A stretch of 64,000 nucleotides of DNA from Alteromonas sp. BMJM2 (GTDB taxonomy: Bacteria; Pseudomonadota; Gammaproteobacteria; Enterobacterales; Alteromonadaceae), in the NCBI RefSeq assembly GCF_027257845.1, contig NZ_JAPVOT010000001.1, forward strand, positions 124,001 to 188,000. The letters are read 5' to 3'. Shown here in pieces: positions 15,926 through 24,163 of this stretch (position 1 is the first letter of the stretch; each line of letters starts with the position of its first letter). The position numbers and the translations under genes were made by a program. Under the pieces are notes generated by a model, which was given only the letters and a program-made list of their open reading frames with translations, made no database searches and had not been told where the DNA came from.

Positions 15926-16873
15926 ATGATGAATAACGATTATGCATTAGAGCTCAATGGTATCCGCAAGTCGTTTTTGGGGCGTCGCGTCCTAAAGGAG
16001 GTCGACCTTGCGGTACCAACTGGCAGTGTTTTTGCCTTTCTTGGGAACAATGGTGAAGGAAAATCGACCACAATAAAGATCCTTACAGGTTTAGCGGCGC
16101 CAGACCAAGGTTCAGTCGTAATTTGTGGAAAAAAACTTTTTCGCCCAAAGAACCATTTTGCTAAAAGATCTCAACAAGCACCTGATTACAAAGTATTAAA
16201 AAACTTAGGTGCGCTAATTGAGTCACCTAGCATCTATCCAAACCTTACCGCAAGGGAGTTCCTTTCCATAGGCTGTAAGATAAAGAGGCTTCCTAAATCA
16301 GAAATTGCTCATGTATTAGATATTGTTTCGCTAACCGAAGGCGAAAAAGATCTCATATCGCATTTTTCATTGGGTATGAAGCAAAGACTGGCGATTGCAC
16401 ACGCTTTATTGGGTAGTCCAACATTGCTCATTCTTGATGAACCTACCAATGGACTCGATCCACACGGTATTCGAGATATTCGAAGGTTATTGTCAGATCT
16501 TCCAGACATGACCAATACTACCGTTTTTTTTTCCAGTCACAATCTTGATGAAGTCGAGAAAATGGCCTCTGATTTTGCGGTTTTGAAAGACGGAAAAATT
16601 CAAATTTGTACTGACATGCCCTCTTGGAAGAAGTCACAACAGGTCAATATGGTGTTGGAAGTATCGACAGCCAACAGGGCTTGGGAGCTACTTTTAGCAC
16701 ATGGCTTTAATTGTAGTGTTGTCAACGAGCGCTGTCTTAACGTCAACAATATACGCCACCAACAACAAGCTAACTTACATGCCCTACTGATAAGAAGTGG
16801 TTTTGAATTATATCAATCTTATTATCAAAAATTAACGCTAGAACAGTGGTTTGCCAATGAAAACAGTCTTTGA
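15926..16873 (+). CDS. Immunity-type ABC transporter ATPase (LanF/BcrA-like)
   Basis: A 315-residue ATPase with Walker A GNNGEGKSTTIKIL, a signature variant FSLGMKQRLAIAHA, Walker B LLILDEPTNGLDP and a switch His in FSSHNLDEVE. The degenerate LSLGM-type signature and the C-terminal extension of about 80 residues are typical of the BcrA/LanF/CcmA-ABC2 group, which confers self-protection in lantibiotic clusters. It starts 43 bases after LanM and overlaps the permease gene by 17 bases. The likely role is to expel lanthipeptide from the inner membrane; this is inferred from family and context. Confidence 0.85.
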   Translation: MMNNDYALELNGIRKSFLGRRVLKEVDLAVPTGSVFAFLGNNGEGKSTTIKILTGLAAPDQGSVVICGKKLFRPKNHFAKRSQQAPDYKVLKNLGALIESPSIYPNLTAREFLSIGCKIKRLPKSEIAHVLDIVSLTEGEKDLISHFSLGMKQRLAIAHALLGSPTLLILDEPTNGLDPHGIRDIRRLLSDLPDMTNTTVFFSSHNLDEVEKMASDFAVLKDGKIQICTDMPSWKKSQQVNMVLEVSTANRAWELLLAHGFNCSVVNERCLNVNNIRHQQQANLHALLIRSGFELYQSYYQKLTLEQWFANENSL

Positions 16874-17624
16874 ACTATCGAGTGATATAACAACAATTCT
16901 TTGTGTAGAAGCACTCAAAGTTAAACGCTCGCCGGTACTGATGATGGTAGTAGCCTTGCCCTTTTTGGTTATCATATTTTCATTGGGATTAGCCCTAAAA
17001 TCTGCCGACCTAAGCCTTTATAACTCGAATCAATGGACTAGTTGGTGGGCTAATGTAAATGCCTTGTGGTGTTATTTTATGATGCCTTTGTTAGTGGCCC
17101 TAATTACAGGCGCTATTAATGGCAACGAGCATAAGAACCATACTTGGCGACTCATGTTAGCGCTTCCTGTAAACCTAACTATCTTCTACGTATCGAAACT
17201 TTTTTTGTCTTTGTTATTCGTCATCGTTTCTACGTTCGCGCTCTGGTTTTTTGGTTTATTGGCTACCTTAATTATGTATTTGTTTGGAGCGCTTTTTGAT
17301 GTTAGTTACGGCTACACACTACTTGTTGCTATTCCAAAAATTGTCATTGCAAGTTTACCTATCTTAGTGATTCAGCACTTCATCAGTTGGCGGCTCAATA
17401 GCATGATTGGCGCTTTAGCAGTCGGTGTGGTTGCCACTATGGGAATTGTACAAATAGGCAGTTCTGAATATTGGGTTTACTTTCCATGGAGTTATATGTT
17501 GATGGCAAGTATGTCAACGTCTGTAGCGCTGCAGGAAAAAGCGGTTTGGTTAAGTCTCTTCATTGCGATTGTACTGTTTGTTTTCAGTCTGAAATTTATA
17601 TCTCAGGGTAAACGAGCAGGATGA
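16857..17624 (+). CDS. ABC-2 type permease, immunity (LanE/G-like)
   Basis: A 255-residue membrane protein with six hydrophobic segments, the layout of ABC-2 permeases such as LanE/LanG and BcrB. The N-terminal amphipathic CVEALKVKRSP segment precedes the first membrane helix (about 25-45). The ATG at 16857 is preferred over a TTG at 16851. Its start lies inside the end of the ATPase gene, so the two form one transporter, probably a homodimeric permease. Immunity against the lanthipeptide is the likely role, with the general ABC-2 exporter function as the fallback. Confidence 0.8.
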   Translation: MKTVFELSSDITTILCVEALKVKRSPVLMMVVALPFLVIIFSLGLALKSADLSLYNSNQWTSWWANVNALWCYFMMPLLVALITGAINGNEHKNHTWRLMLALPVNLTIFYVSKLFLSLLFVIVSTFALWFFGLLATLIMYLFGALFDVSYGYTLLVAIPKIVIASLPILVIQHFISWRLNSMIGALAVGVVATMGIVQIGSSEYWVYFPWSYMLMASMSTSVALQEKAVWLSLFIAIVLFVFSLKFISQGKRAG

Positions 17625-17678
17625 TACATTACATCGCCTCCAATACTTGCTTAATTTTTCGGTATTACGGGAAAGGTT

Positions 17679-19862
17679 ATGTCAGTTAGTTTCAAACTCT
17701 ATCGCCAACTGGATCTTATGGATTGCGGTGCGACATGTCTAATGATGATTTGCCATCACTTCGGAAAACACTTTTCTTTGGAAAAAATGAGAAGACTGTG
17801 TGACAAAGGGCAGCAGGGTGTTACTTTCTTAGGCATTAATAATGCTGCAGAAAAAGTGGGACTGAAAACGTTGCCAGTAAGAATGACGGTAGCGCATTTT
17901 ATGCAAGAAACACTGCTCCCGTGCATCGTACACTGGCAAGGGAACCATTTTGTCGTTGTTTATAAAATTAAAAATGGCTATGTGTATATAGCCGATCCTG
18001 CTGGAGCTAAGATAAAGTTGACCGCTAGTCAATTTAAAAGAGAGTGGACTGGAAATGAAGATACAGGGATTGCTTTATTTTTAGAACCTACAGATAAGTT
18101 CTATCAAGAAGCAGATGATAGCACTCAAACAAACAATGGTTTGAGCCAGCTTCTGAGCCATTTGTTTCGTTTCAAAAATTTTATGGTACAACTTGGGATT
18201 GGCGCGGTATTGGGCTCTATGCTGAACCTTATAGTTCCGTTTTTGACGCAAGCACTTGTTGATCACGGTATAGGAAACAACGACATAAACTTTGTGTATG
18301 CCGTACTTGTTGCTCAAGTAATATTGTTTGTCAGCAAGCTTGCGAATGAGTTTATAAGAGGGTGGATTTTGGTACATATGGGGACCAGAGTGAATATCGC
18401 CGTAATCTCAGAGTTTCTGATGAAGCTAATGCGCCTTCCCCTTTCTTATTTTAGCTCAAGGAACCTTGGGGATATTCTTCAACGTATTTCTGATCATAAT
18501 AAAATTGAGGAATTTCTAACCTCTCATTCTATCACTCTTGTTTTTTCAATGATTAATTTGATTGTCTTCAGTGCGATTATGATGACTTATAACACCACTA
18601 TCTTTGCTATTTTCTTCATTGGCAGCGTGATTTCGATTATTTGGGTCACACTTTTTTTAAAACGACGAAGAGCATTGGATAATCAACAGTTCGCGCAAAT
18701 GTCAGCTAATCAGAATGCAGTAGTGCAATTGGTAAATGGTATGCCTGAAATCAAGATGAATCAAAGTGATTCCAGATTTCGATGGGCTTGGGAGCGCATT
18801 CAGGGGCGTTTGTTCAAGGTTCGTGTGAAGGCATTAGCCCTTGAACAATACCAGCAAGCCGGTACGCAATTTTTGAATGAAGGAAAAAATATTCTCATCA
18901 CATTTTTCGCCGCTAGCGCTGTTATAGATGGTGACATGACACTGGGAATGATGATGGCAGTAATCTATATTTTAGGTCAAATGAATGCACCCATTGAACA
19001 GTTTTTGCAGTTTGTGAGGCAGGCTCAAGATGCCAAGATTAGTATGGAAAGACTCAGTGAATTACAAAACCTCAAAGATGAGAAAGAAGAAATTGGAGAG
19101 GCAATATGCAACCTCATTCCCCCGGGGCAAATCACATTGCACGATGCATGCTTTAAATATTCAATCCATGATGAGGGGTATACCTTAGACCATCTAACAT
19201 GTGAAATTCCTTTTAAAAAAACCACAGCTATTGTTGGCACTAGTGGTAGCGGTAAAACTACCTTACTGAAGTTGATGCTAAAATTCTATAATTTGAATAG
19301 CGGCAAGATGACCGTTGCGAACAATGACTTACGCATACTCTGTCCTGATACGTGGCGAAGTAAATGCGGTGTCGTAATGCAAGACGGCTATATTTTTGAT
19401 GATACCGTTGCTAAAAATGTGGCTATGGGGATTGAGCAGATTGATGCGGAACGTTTATATCAAGCATTGGCAACAGCGAATATTCTTGAAGAGGTAGATA
19501 GGTTTCCTCAAGGTATCCAAACCAAGATTGGACAAGAAGGCCTAGGATTGAGTGGAGGACAAAAGCAAAGGATTCTCATTGCTCGAGCCGTATACAAAAA
19601 CCCAGAATATCTCTTTTTTGATGAAGCAACTTCAGCTTTAGATGCCAACAATGAAAAGGCGATCCACGCTAATCTCGAAACATTCTTTTCGGGAAAAACG
19701 GTCGTTGTGATCGCACATAGACTTAGCACGGTCAAAAATGCGGACCAGATTCTTGTGCTGGACAAAGGCAAGATAGTTGAGCGGGGAAATCATTTGCAGT
19801 TAACTGATAAAAAAGGCTATTACTTCAATCTCGTTAGAAACCAATTAGAATTGGGAGAGTGA
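17679..19862 (+). CDS. Peptidase-containing ABC exporter (LanT/SunT-like)
   Basis: A 727-residue exporter with three domains. The N-terminal C39 peptidase (1-130) has catalytic Cys16 in DCGATC, His90 in GNHFVVV and Asp106 in IADPA, all present. A six-helix ABC membrane domain spans about 165-450. The ATPase domain (about 485-727) has Walker A GTSGSGKTTLL, signature LSGGQKQRILIARAV and Walker B YLFFDEATSALD. It should cut the precursor after its Gly-Gly at residue 36 and export the core. It is followed one base later by its HlyD-like adaptor, making a type I secretion-like system that needs an outer-membrane TolC from elsewhere. Confidence 0.93.
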   Translation: MSVSFKLYRQLDLMDCGATCLMMICHHFGKHFSLEKMRRLCDKGQQGVTFLGINNAAEKVGLKTLPVRMTVAHFMQETLLPCIVHWQGNHFVVVYKIKNGYVYIADPAGAKIKLTASQFKREWTGNEDTGIALFLEPTDKFYQEADDSTQTNNGLSQLLSHLFRFKNFMVQLGIGAVLGSMLNLIVPFLTQALVDHGIGNNDINFVYAVLVAQVILFVSKLANEFIRGWILVHMGTRVNIAVISEFLMKLMRLPLSYFSSRNLGDILQRISDHNKIEEFLTSHSITLVFSMINLIVFSAIMMTYNTTIFAIFFIGSVISIIWVTLFLKRRRALDNQQFAQMSANQNAVVQLVNGMPEIKMNQSDSRFRWAWERIQGRLFKVRVKALALEQYQQAGTQFLNEGKNILITFFAASAVIDGDMTLGMMMAVIYILGQMNAPIEQFLQFVRQAQDAKISMERLSELQNLKDEKEEIGEAICNLIPPGQITLHDACFKYSIHDEGYTLDHLTCEIPFKKTTAIVGTSGSGKTTLLKLMLKFYNLNSGKMTVANNDLRILCPDTWRSKCGVVMQDGYIFDDTVAKNVAMGIEQIDAERLYQALATANILEEVDRFPQGIQTKIGQEGLGLSGGQKQRILIARAVYKNPEYLFFDEATSALDANNEKAIHANLETFFSGKTVVVIAHRLSTVKNADQILVLDKGKIVERGNHLQLTDKKGYYFNLVRNQLELGE

Positions 19863-19863
19863 C

Positions 19864-21153
19864 ATGGCAGAATCTGATATTTTTGAGTCAGATCCAGTTG
19901 AAGATATAGTAGGGCGAGCGCCTTCTTGGATCGTAAAAAGTGGTACTGCACTGCTCTTTTCCGTGTTTTCTATTCTTTTAGTTCTGACCTGGTTTATAAA
20001 ATACCCAGATACCATAGATGCCCCGATCATATTGACTTCTAAAAAACCGCCTGTAGAGCTGCTATCACGTGTTGATGCGAGAATCGTTAGTATGTTTGTT
20101 GTTGATGAGCAACTAGTAGACAAAGGGACGCCTTTGTTGTTGCTAGACAGTGATGTTAATTTGCAAGACGTTTTACGCCTTGAAAGCGCGTTAGTGAAGC
20201 TAAGGGCCAGTTTTTCTGATAATAGTATTGAACGCTTCAGCGAATATACAACAGGTCGAACGGCTTTTGGTCAACTACAGCCGTCGGTCAAAAATCTCTT
20301 TAATGCCGTTAATCAGTACATGCTTTTCATTCAGTCAAGGTCACTTGAAAACCAAATAATCAGTAACAAAACCCTATTAAAGCGGTATATCTCACTGCAC
20401 GAACAACTACAAAGCAAAAAAAAAACACAGCTCCGAAAACTCAGTATAGAGAAGAATAACTACAATCGAAATAAGGAGCTGATTGATAGAGGGGTGATTG
20501 CGCAATCAAGTTTAGTATCTCTAGAAAACCGCTTTCTTGATAGAAATCTGTCACTGGACGACCTTAATATTCAATTGGAACTCAATAGAGTGAAACAAGA
20601 GGAAATTAGCAGTGACACCCTTCAAACCTCGATTAAACTAGAAGAGCAAAAACGCACCTTCCTTTTCAACATCGAGCAGGCTCTTCTTGGATTGGAGAGT
20701 GAAATAACGGCTTGGAAGAGAGATTATCTTGTTGTAGCTCCCATTGCTGGAAAAGTTTCATTTGCGAATTATTGGAGTTCAAATCAGCAGATTCAGCGAG
20801 GTGATGTCGCATTAGTAGTCTATAGCGATACCACTGAGATGATAGGTAAACTGTATGTTGATCACTTGGGAGCAGGAAAAATCAAGCATGATCAGCGTGT
20901 AAGTATTGAACTTGCCAGCTATCCATCACTCGAATTTGGTAAAGTGTTTGGTACCGTATCACGGATATCAAATGTTCCAGGAAAGAAAGGCTACGCTGTT
21001 GATGTTACCTTACCTGAAAACTTAATAACCAGTTACCATCAAGCCCTACCTTATTCGCCTAAAATGGTAGGGGCTGCGCGTATCATCACTCAGGATAGAA
21101 GGTTAGTAGAGCGTTTTTTCGATAAGGTGATTTACGCTTTTGAGGAGACGTGA
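19864..21153 (+). CDS. HlyD-family secretion adaptor
   Basis: A 429-residue adaptor for the C39 exporter. It has a cytoplasmic N-terminus of about 28 residues, a single membrane helix (about 29-47), a lipoyl-type half motif (SRVDARIVSMFVVDEQLVDKG), a long coiled-coil region (about 90-275), the second lipoyl half (VVAPIAGKVSF) and a beta-barrel domain. The stop of the exporter and this ATG are one base apart. It bridges inner and outer membranes during peptide export. It is the last gene of the lanthipeptide operon; a weak hairpin overlaps its stop codon. Confidence 0.88.
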   Translation: MAESDIFESDPVEDIVGRAPSWIVKSGTALLFSVFSILLVLTWFIKYPDTIDAPIILTSKKPPVELLSRVDARIVSMFVVDEQLVDKGTPLLLLDSDVNLQDVLRLESALVKLRASFSDNSIERFSEYTTGRTAFGQLQPSVKNLFNAVNQYMLFIQSRSLENQIISNKTLLKRYISLHEQLQSKKKTQLRKLSIEKNNYNRNKELIDRGVIAQSSLVSLENRFLDRNLSLDDLNIQLELNRVKQEEISSDTLQTSIKLEEQKRTFLFNIEQALLGLESEITAWKRDYLVVAPIAGKVSFANYWSSNQQIQRGDVALVVYSDTTEMIGKLYVDHLGAGKIKHDQRVSIELASYPSLEFGKVFGTVSRISNVPGKKGYAVDVTLPENLITSYHQALPYSPKMVGAARIITQDRRLVERFFDKVIYAFEET

Positions 21154-21170
21154 TCGCTTCCTCAGTTTTT
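21141..21170 (+). terminator. Probable terminator of the lanthipeptide operon
   Basis: A 6-base stem (TGAGGA with TCCTCA) and a 12-base loop overlap the HlyD stop codon, followed by G and five T. The stem is short, so efficiency is uncertain. Confidence 0.4.
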
Positions 21171-21577
21171 CATTCATGCGCCAATAAGTTTGCAAAAGCC
21201 GATTAGGTGGGAGTATCATAAAGGACTGCTTTGCTGCCTCTTCCCAACCCCCTCCCCTTTAAATGTCACAGACCTCACAAACTGAATAGTCTTCAACTTT
21301 TCGATTAATCTGCCTCTCTATTTCAGGAGATTCAATAGAACGACCCAGCAGAATATTCGGTATATTGCTTAATAGGTCCGTGATGCTACCACACACTCAC
21401 TAACACTTTTTCGTTGATTGGATCTTGTTTAAATATAGAAAAGTAGCGATGCTGTAATAAAAGCTAACGTATAAAGACTGATGTTATATGTGCTGGACTC
21501 TACATCAGTGTCATATGGCTATTAGCAGACGATATATAAAACAAATAATAAGTCAGTTACTTAAAGAGGGAATGGAG
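21171..21577. other. 407-base gap at the end of the RiPP locus
   Basis: No convincing intact gene was found here. Read leftward, bases 21259-21396 are open for 45 codons from a GTG; the C-terminal half (IESPEIERQINRKVEDYSV, then CEVC) looks protein-like and has no ribosome site, so it may be a fossil of a lost gene. The last hundred bases should carry the promoter of the downstream ABC exporter, but no clear -35/-10 pair stands out. Confidence 0.35.
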
Positions 21578-22384
21578 ATGATTGAAATTTCAGGTCTCGC
21601 TAAACGCTTTGAGGTCGAGAACCCGAAAAAGCTTAGCGAACAAGAGAAAAAAGATCCGCGTTTAAAGGGGCGTTATTTTCAGTCTGTTAGGGATGTGTCT
21701 TTTACATGTCAAAGTGGAGAGGTTCTTGGTTTGCTTGGACCCAATGGAGCGGGTAAAACGACAACGCTTCGCATGTTGTCAACGGCACTTCGTCCAGATA
21801 GCGGCAGCGTGTTAATAGATGGCCAAGACATTTTGGCGAATCCTAATGTTGCACGTAAAAAGATAGGCTTTTTATCAAGCTCCACAGGTTTGTATGGTCG
21901 ACTTACTGGTAGAGAAAATATCAGTTACTTCGGCGAACTGCATGGATTATCGAAAAGTACGATTAATGCTCGTATTGAAGAAATGGCAGACTTACTTGAT
22001 ATGCAGAGTTTCTTAGAGCGACGAGCCGAAAATTTTTCATCTGGGATGAAGCAGAAAGTATCAATAGCGAGAGCGGTTATTCACGAGCCTTCACTTGTTG
22101 TGCTTGATGAGCCCACCACGGGTTTAGATATTATGGCTACCAGCACCGTAATGGAATTTATCCAGCGATTAAAAGATAAAGGCACGCCAGTTATTTTCTC
22201 TACCCACCATCTAGATGAAGTGCAAACGCTGTGTGACAAAGTAACCGTCATCAATCAAGGTGAAACGGTATTCAATGACTCACTAGCGGCGTTCAGCGCA
22301 CTTTCTGATGGCCAAATGCACAAGAGTTTCCTTAAAACACTAGAAACAGAATCACAGGAGAAGAGCAATGTGGTTAATCTTTAA
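21578..22384 (+). CDS. ABC transporter ATPase (NatA-like)
   Basis: A 268-residue ATPase with Walker A GPNGAGKTTTLRML, signature FSSGMKQKVSIARA, Walker B LVVLDEPTTGLD and switch His in FSTHHLDEV. It resembles NatA of the sodium-efflux ABC pair. The ATG at 21578 is chosen because GAGGGA lies 6 bases upstream; an ATG two codons earlier is too close to that site. A charged insert (residues 15-35) precedes the Walker region. It overlaps the permease gene by 17 bases. The gene is separate from the RiPP operon and probably core chromosome. Confidence 0.88.
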   Translation: MIEISGLAKRFEVENPKKLSEQEKKDPRLKGRYFQSVRDVSFTCQSGEVLGLLGPNGAGKTTTLRMLSTALRPDSGSVLIDGQDILANPNVARKKIGFLSSSTGLYGRLTGRENISYFGELHGLSKSTINARIEEMADLLDMQSFLERRAENFSSGMKQKVSIARAVIHEPSLVVLDEPTTGLDIMATSTVMEFIQRLKDKGTPVIFSTHHLDEVQTLCDKVTVINQGETVFNDSLAAFSALSDGQMHKSFLKTLETESQEKSNVVNL

Positions 22385-23588
22385 GAAGGAATTTAAAGAG
22401 TTATTGCGGGATAGAAAAACCATTATCTTTATGATCTTGTTACCGCTATTACTGTTCCCCGCAATCTTTGGTGTGGGCATTTTCTTTATGAGTAATGCCG
22501 CTGAAAAGGCAGAAAACGAAATTTTAAAATATGCCATTGTTGGTGAAGTTTATGCGCCAGATATTGTTGAGTCGTTCAGTCAGGCTTCTGATAAGTTTGA
22601 GCAAGTCGCTATTGACGGCGCTGATACTGACACAGCTACCGACAAAGAAGGCTACGCAACGCTGATTAAAAACGAAACCTTAGACTTCGTGCTAGTAATA
22701 CCTGAAACCTTTAACCCTGATATTTTGACATCTGGGCAGCACAAAATTGAGCTTTATCTTAATGACGCTGGGCTTAATAAGGTGTATGGACGGGTAGCTG
22801 AAATTATCGATGTATATATGGATGAATACCAGCTTTCTGCATTTACGCAGTTAGGTTTAAATGAATCTCAGCAGGAGGCGCTGCTAAAACCCATTTCAAT
22901 TGAAAAGCAAAATATTGCCGACGATAGAGAAGTGTGGGGAGAGCGTATTGGCGGCTTCCTTCCGTATTTCATTTTCATACTGTGCTTACAAGGTGCAATG
23001 GCACCGGCCGCTGATTTGGGGGCAGGGGAAAAAGAAAGAGGTACACTAGAAACATTACTTATCTCACCAATGGACAGATACAAACTTGTACTGGGTAAAT
23101 TCTTTACGGTAAGCGCTGCGGGGATCATTACTGCCCTCATCACCGTATCATCTATGGCTCTGTGGGGAATAGTCTTATCGCAAGGCATGGCCATCGAATT
23201 TGTCGTTGAAGTGATGTCCATGATTGGTATTGTAGATTTTGTACTTATATTTCTTATGTTGGTGCCTGTGGTGGCAGTATTTGCCGCTATTTTGCTTTCC
23301 CTGTCTATCTATGCGCGCTCATTTAAAGAAGCGCAAAGCTATATGGGCTCGCTAATCATGGTAGTTATCTTCCCTGTGCTGATTGCCATGATGCCTGGTG
23401 TAGAACTGAAAGGGGCGTGGGTGTGGGTCCCGTTAACGAATGTAGCTCTCGCGATGAAGGAACTGTTTAAGGGCACTATGGATTACTTTGCGCTGTTCGG
23501 TATTTTCACTTCCACGGCCGTTATCGCAATAGGCCTTATCATGTTTTGCATTCATTGGTTCAACAAAGAAAAAGTACTATTTAGATAG
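22368..23588 (+). CDS. ABC-2 transporter permease (NatB-like)
   Basis: A 406-residue permease with the ABC2_membrane_3/NatB layout: one N-terminal membrane helix (about 19-45), a periplasmic domain of about 170 residues, then five helices. The motif GAGEKERGTLETLLISP is the conserved coupling element of this family. It pairs with the preceding ATPase, whose last 17 bases it overlaps. The cargo in homologues is sodium or unknown organic ions; it cannot be settled from sequence. A strong terminator follows. Confidence 0.87.
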   Translation: MWLIFKKEFKELLRDRKTIIFMILLPLLLFPAIFGVGIFFMSNAAEKAENEILKYAIVGEVYAPDIVESFSQASDKFEQVAIDGADTDTATDKEGYATLIKNETLDFVLVIPETFNPDILTSGQHKIELYLNDAGLNKVYGRVAEIIDVYMDEYQLSAFTQLGLNESQQEALLKPISIEKQNIADDREVWGERIGGFLPYFIFILCLQGAMAPAADLGAGEKERGTLETLLISPMDRYKLVLGKFFTVSAAGIITALITVSSMALWGIVLSQGMAIEFVVEVMSMIGIVDFVLIFLMLVPVVAVFAAILLSLSIYARSFKEAQSYMGSLIMVVIFPVLIAMMPGVELKGAWVWVPLTNVALAMKELFKGTMDYFALFGIFTSTAVIAIGLIMFCIHWFNKEKVLFR

Positions 23589-23616
23589 CCAATGGACAAC
23601 AGGTATCAGTGTGAGC

Positions 23617-23671
23617 GCCCCGTGTGGTTGGAAGGTGGTTAATCCTACCAGCAACACGGGGCGTTTTTTTA
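23617..23671 (+). terminator. Rho-independent terminator after the NatAB-like pair
   Basis: A 10-base GC-rich stem (CGCCCCGTGT with ACACGGGGCG) is followed by seven T on the plus strand. It separates this operon from the convergent flagellar-like genes. Confidence 0.88.
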
Positions 23672-23724
23672 TGCCGTGGAATATTTTCGAAGGCCGGATA
23701 TTTGGCTAATACAAAGGAAGCGTG

Positions 23725-24048
23725 TCATACCTCAAAATCGATTCGTTTGATGATACCTTCCCAGCCCGGCGGGATCTTCCCTTGCAGAACATACGAGTAG
23801 GCGAGCAGCTCGGCGATAACAAAATACAATGACTCTGGGATATCCTGGCCTACATCAAGTGTGGCAAGTACTTCACTTAAATAAGGGTCTTCATGAATAA
23901 GTATTCCTGTTTCTTCTGCCATAGCGATGATGGCTTCGGCGAGGTCGCCATAACCCTTTGCCACCACTTTGGGCGTATTTTTCCTGTCGCCTCCTTCGTA
24001 CTTGAGGCCTATGGCACGTTTAGCCTTGTTTTGCTTATCTGAACTCAT
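23725..24048 (-). CDS. Free-standing FlhB C-terminal-domain protein
   Basis: A 107-residue protein matching only the part of FlhB/YscU that follows the autocleavage site. AIGLKYE begins where FlhB continues after NPTH, and the blocks PKVVAKGYGDLAEAI, EDPYLSEVL, DVGQDIPESLY and VIAELLAY are conserved. The NPTH motif and the membrane domain are absent. FlhB switches flagellar export from rod/hook to filament substrates together with FliK, and a FliK-like gene lies just upstream. Free-standing FlhB-C proteins (FlhX-type) exist in several bacteria and can partly replace the FlhB domain. The role here is probably in flagellar export, outside a visible flagellar cluster. Confidence 0.82.
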   Translation of the reverse strand: MSSDKQNKAKRAIGLKYEGGDRKNTPKVVAKGYGDLAEAIIAMAEETGILIHEDPYLSEVLATLDVGQDIPESLYFVIAELLAYSYVLQGKIPPGWEGIIKRIDFEV

Positions 24049-24163
24049 CGCAATAACTCATTTACCATTTTTACGCTTCTTTTGAAAAAGGGAGACTCAA
24101 CAGAGCGTTTCCAAGGGGAACGCTAATAAGAAAAACTATCAAAAAAAGCATTCAAATCACGAT

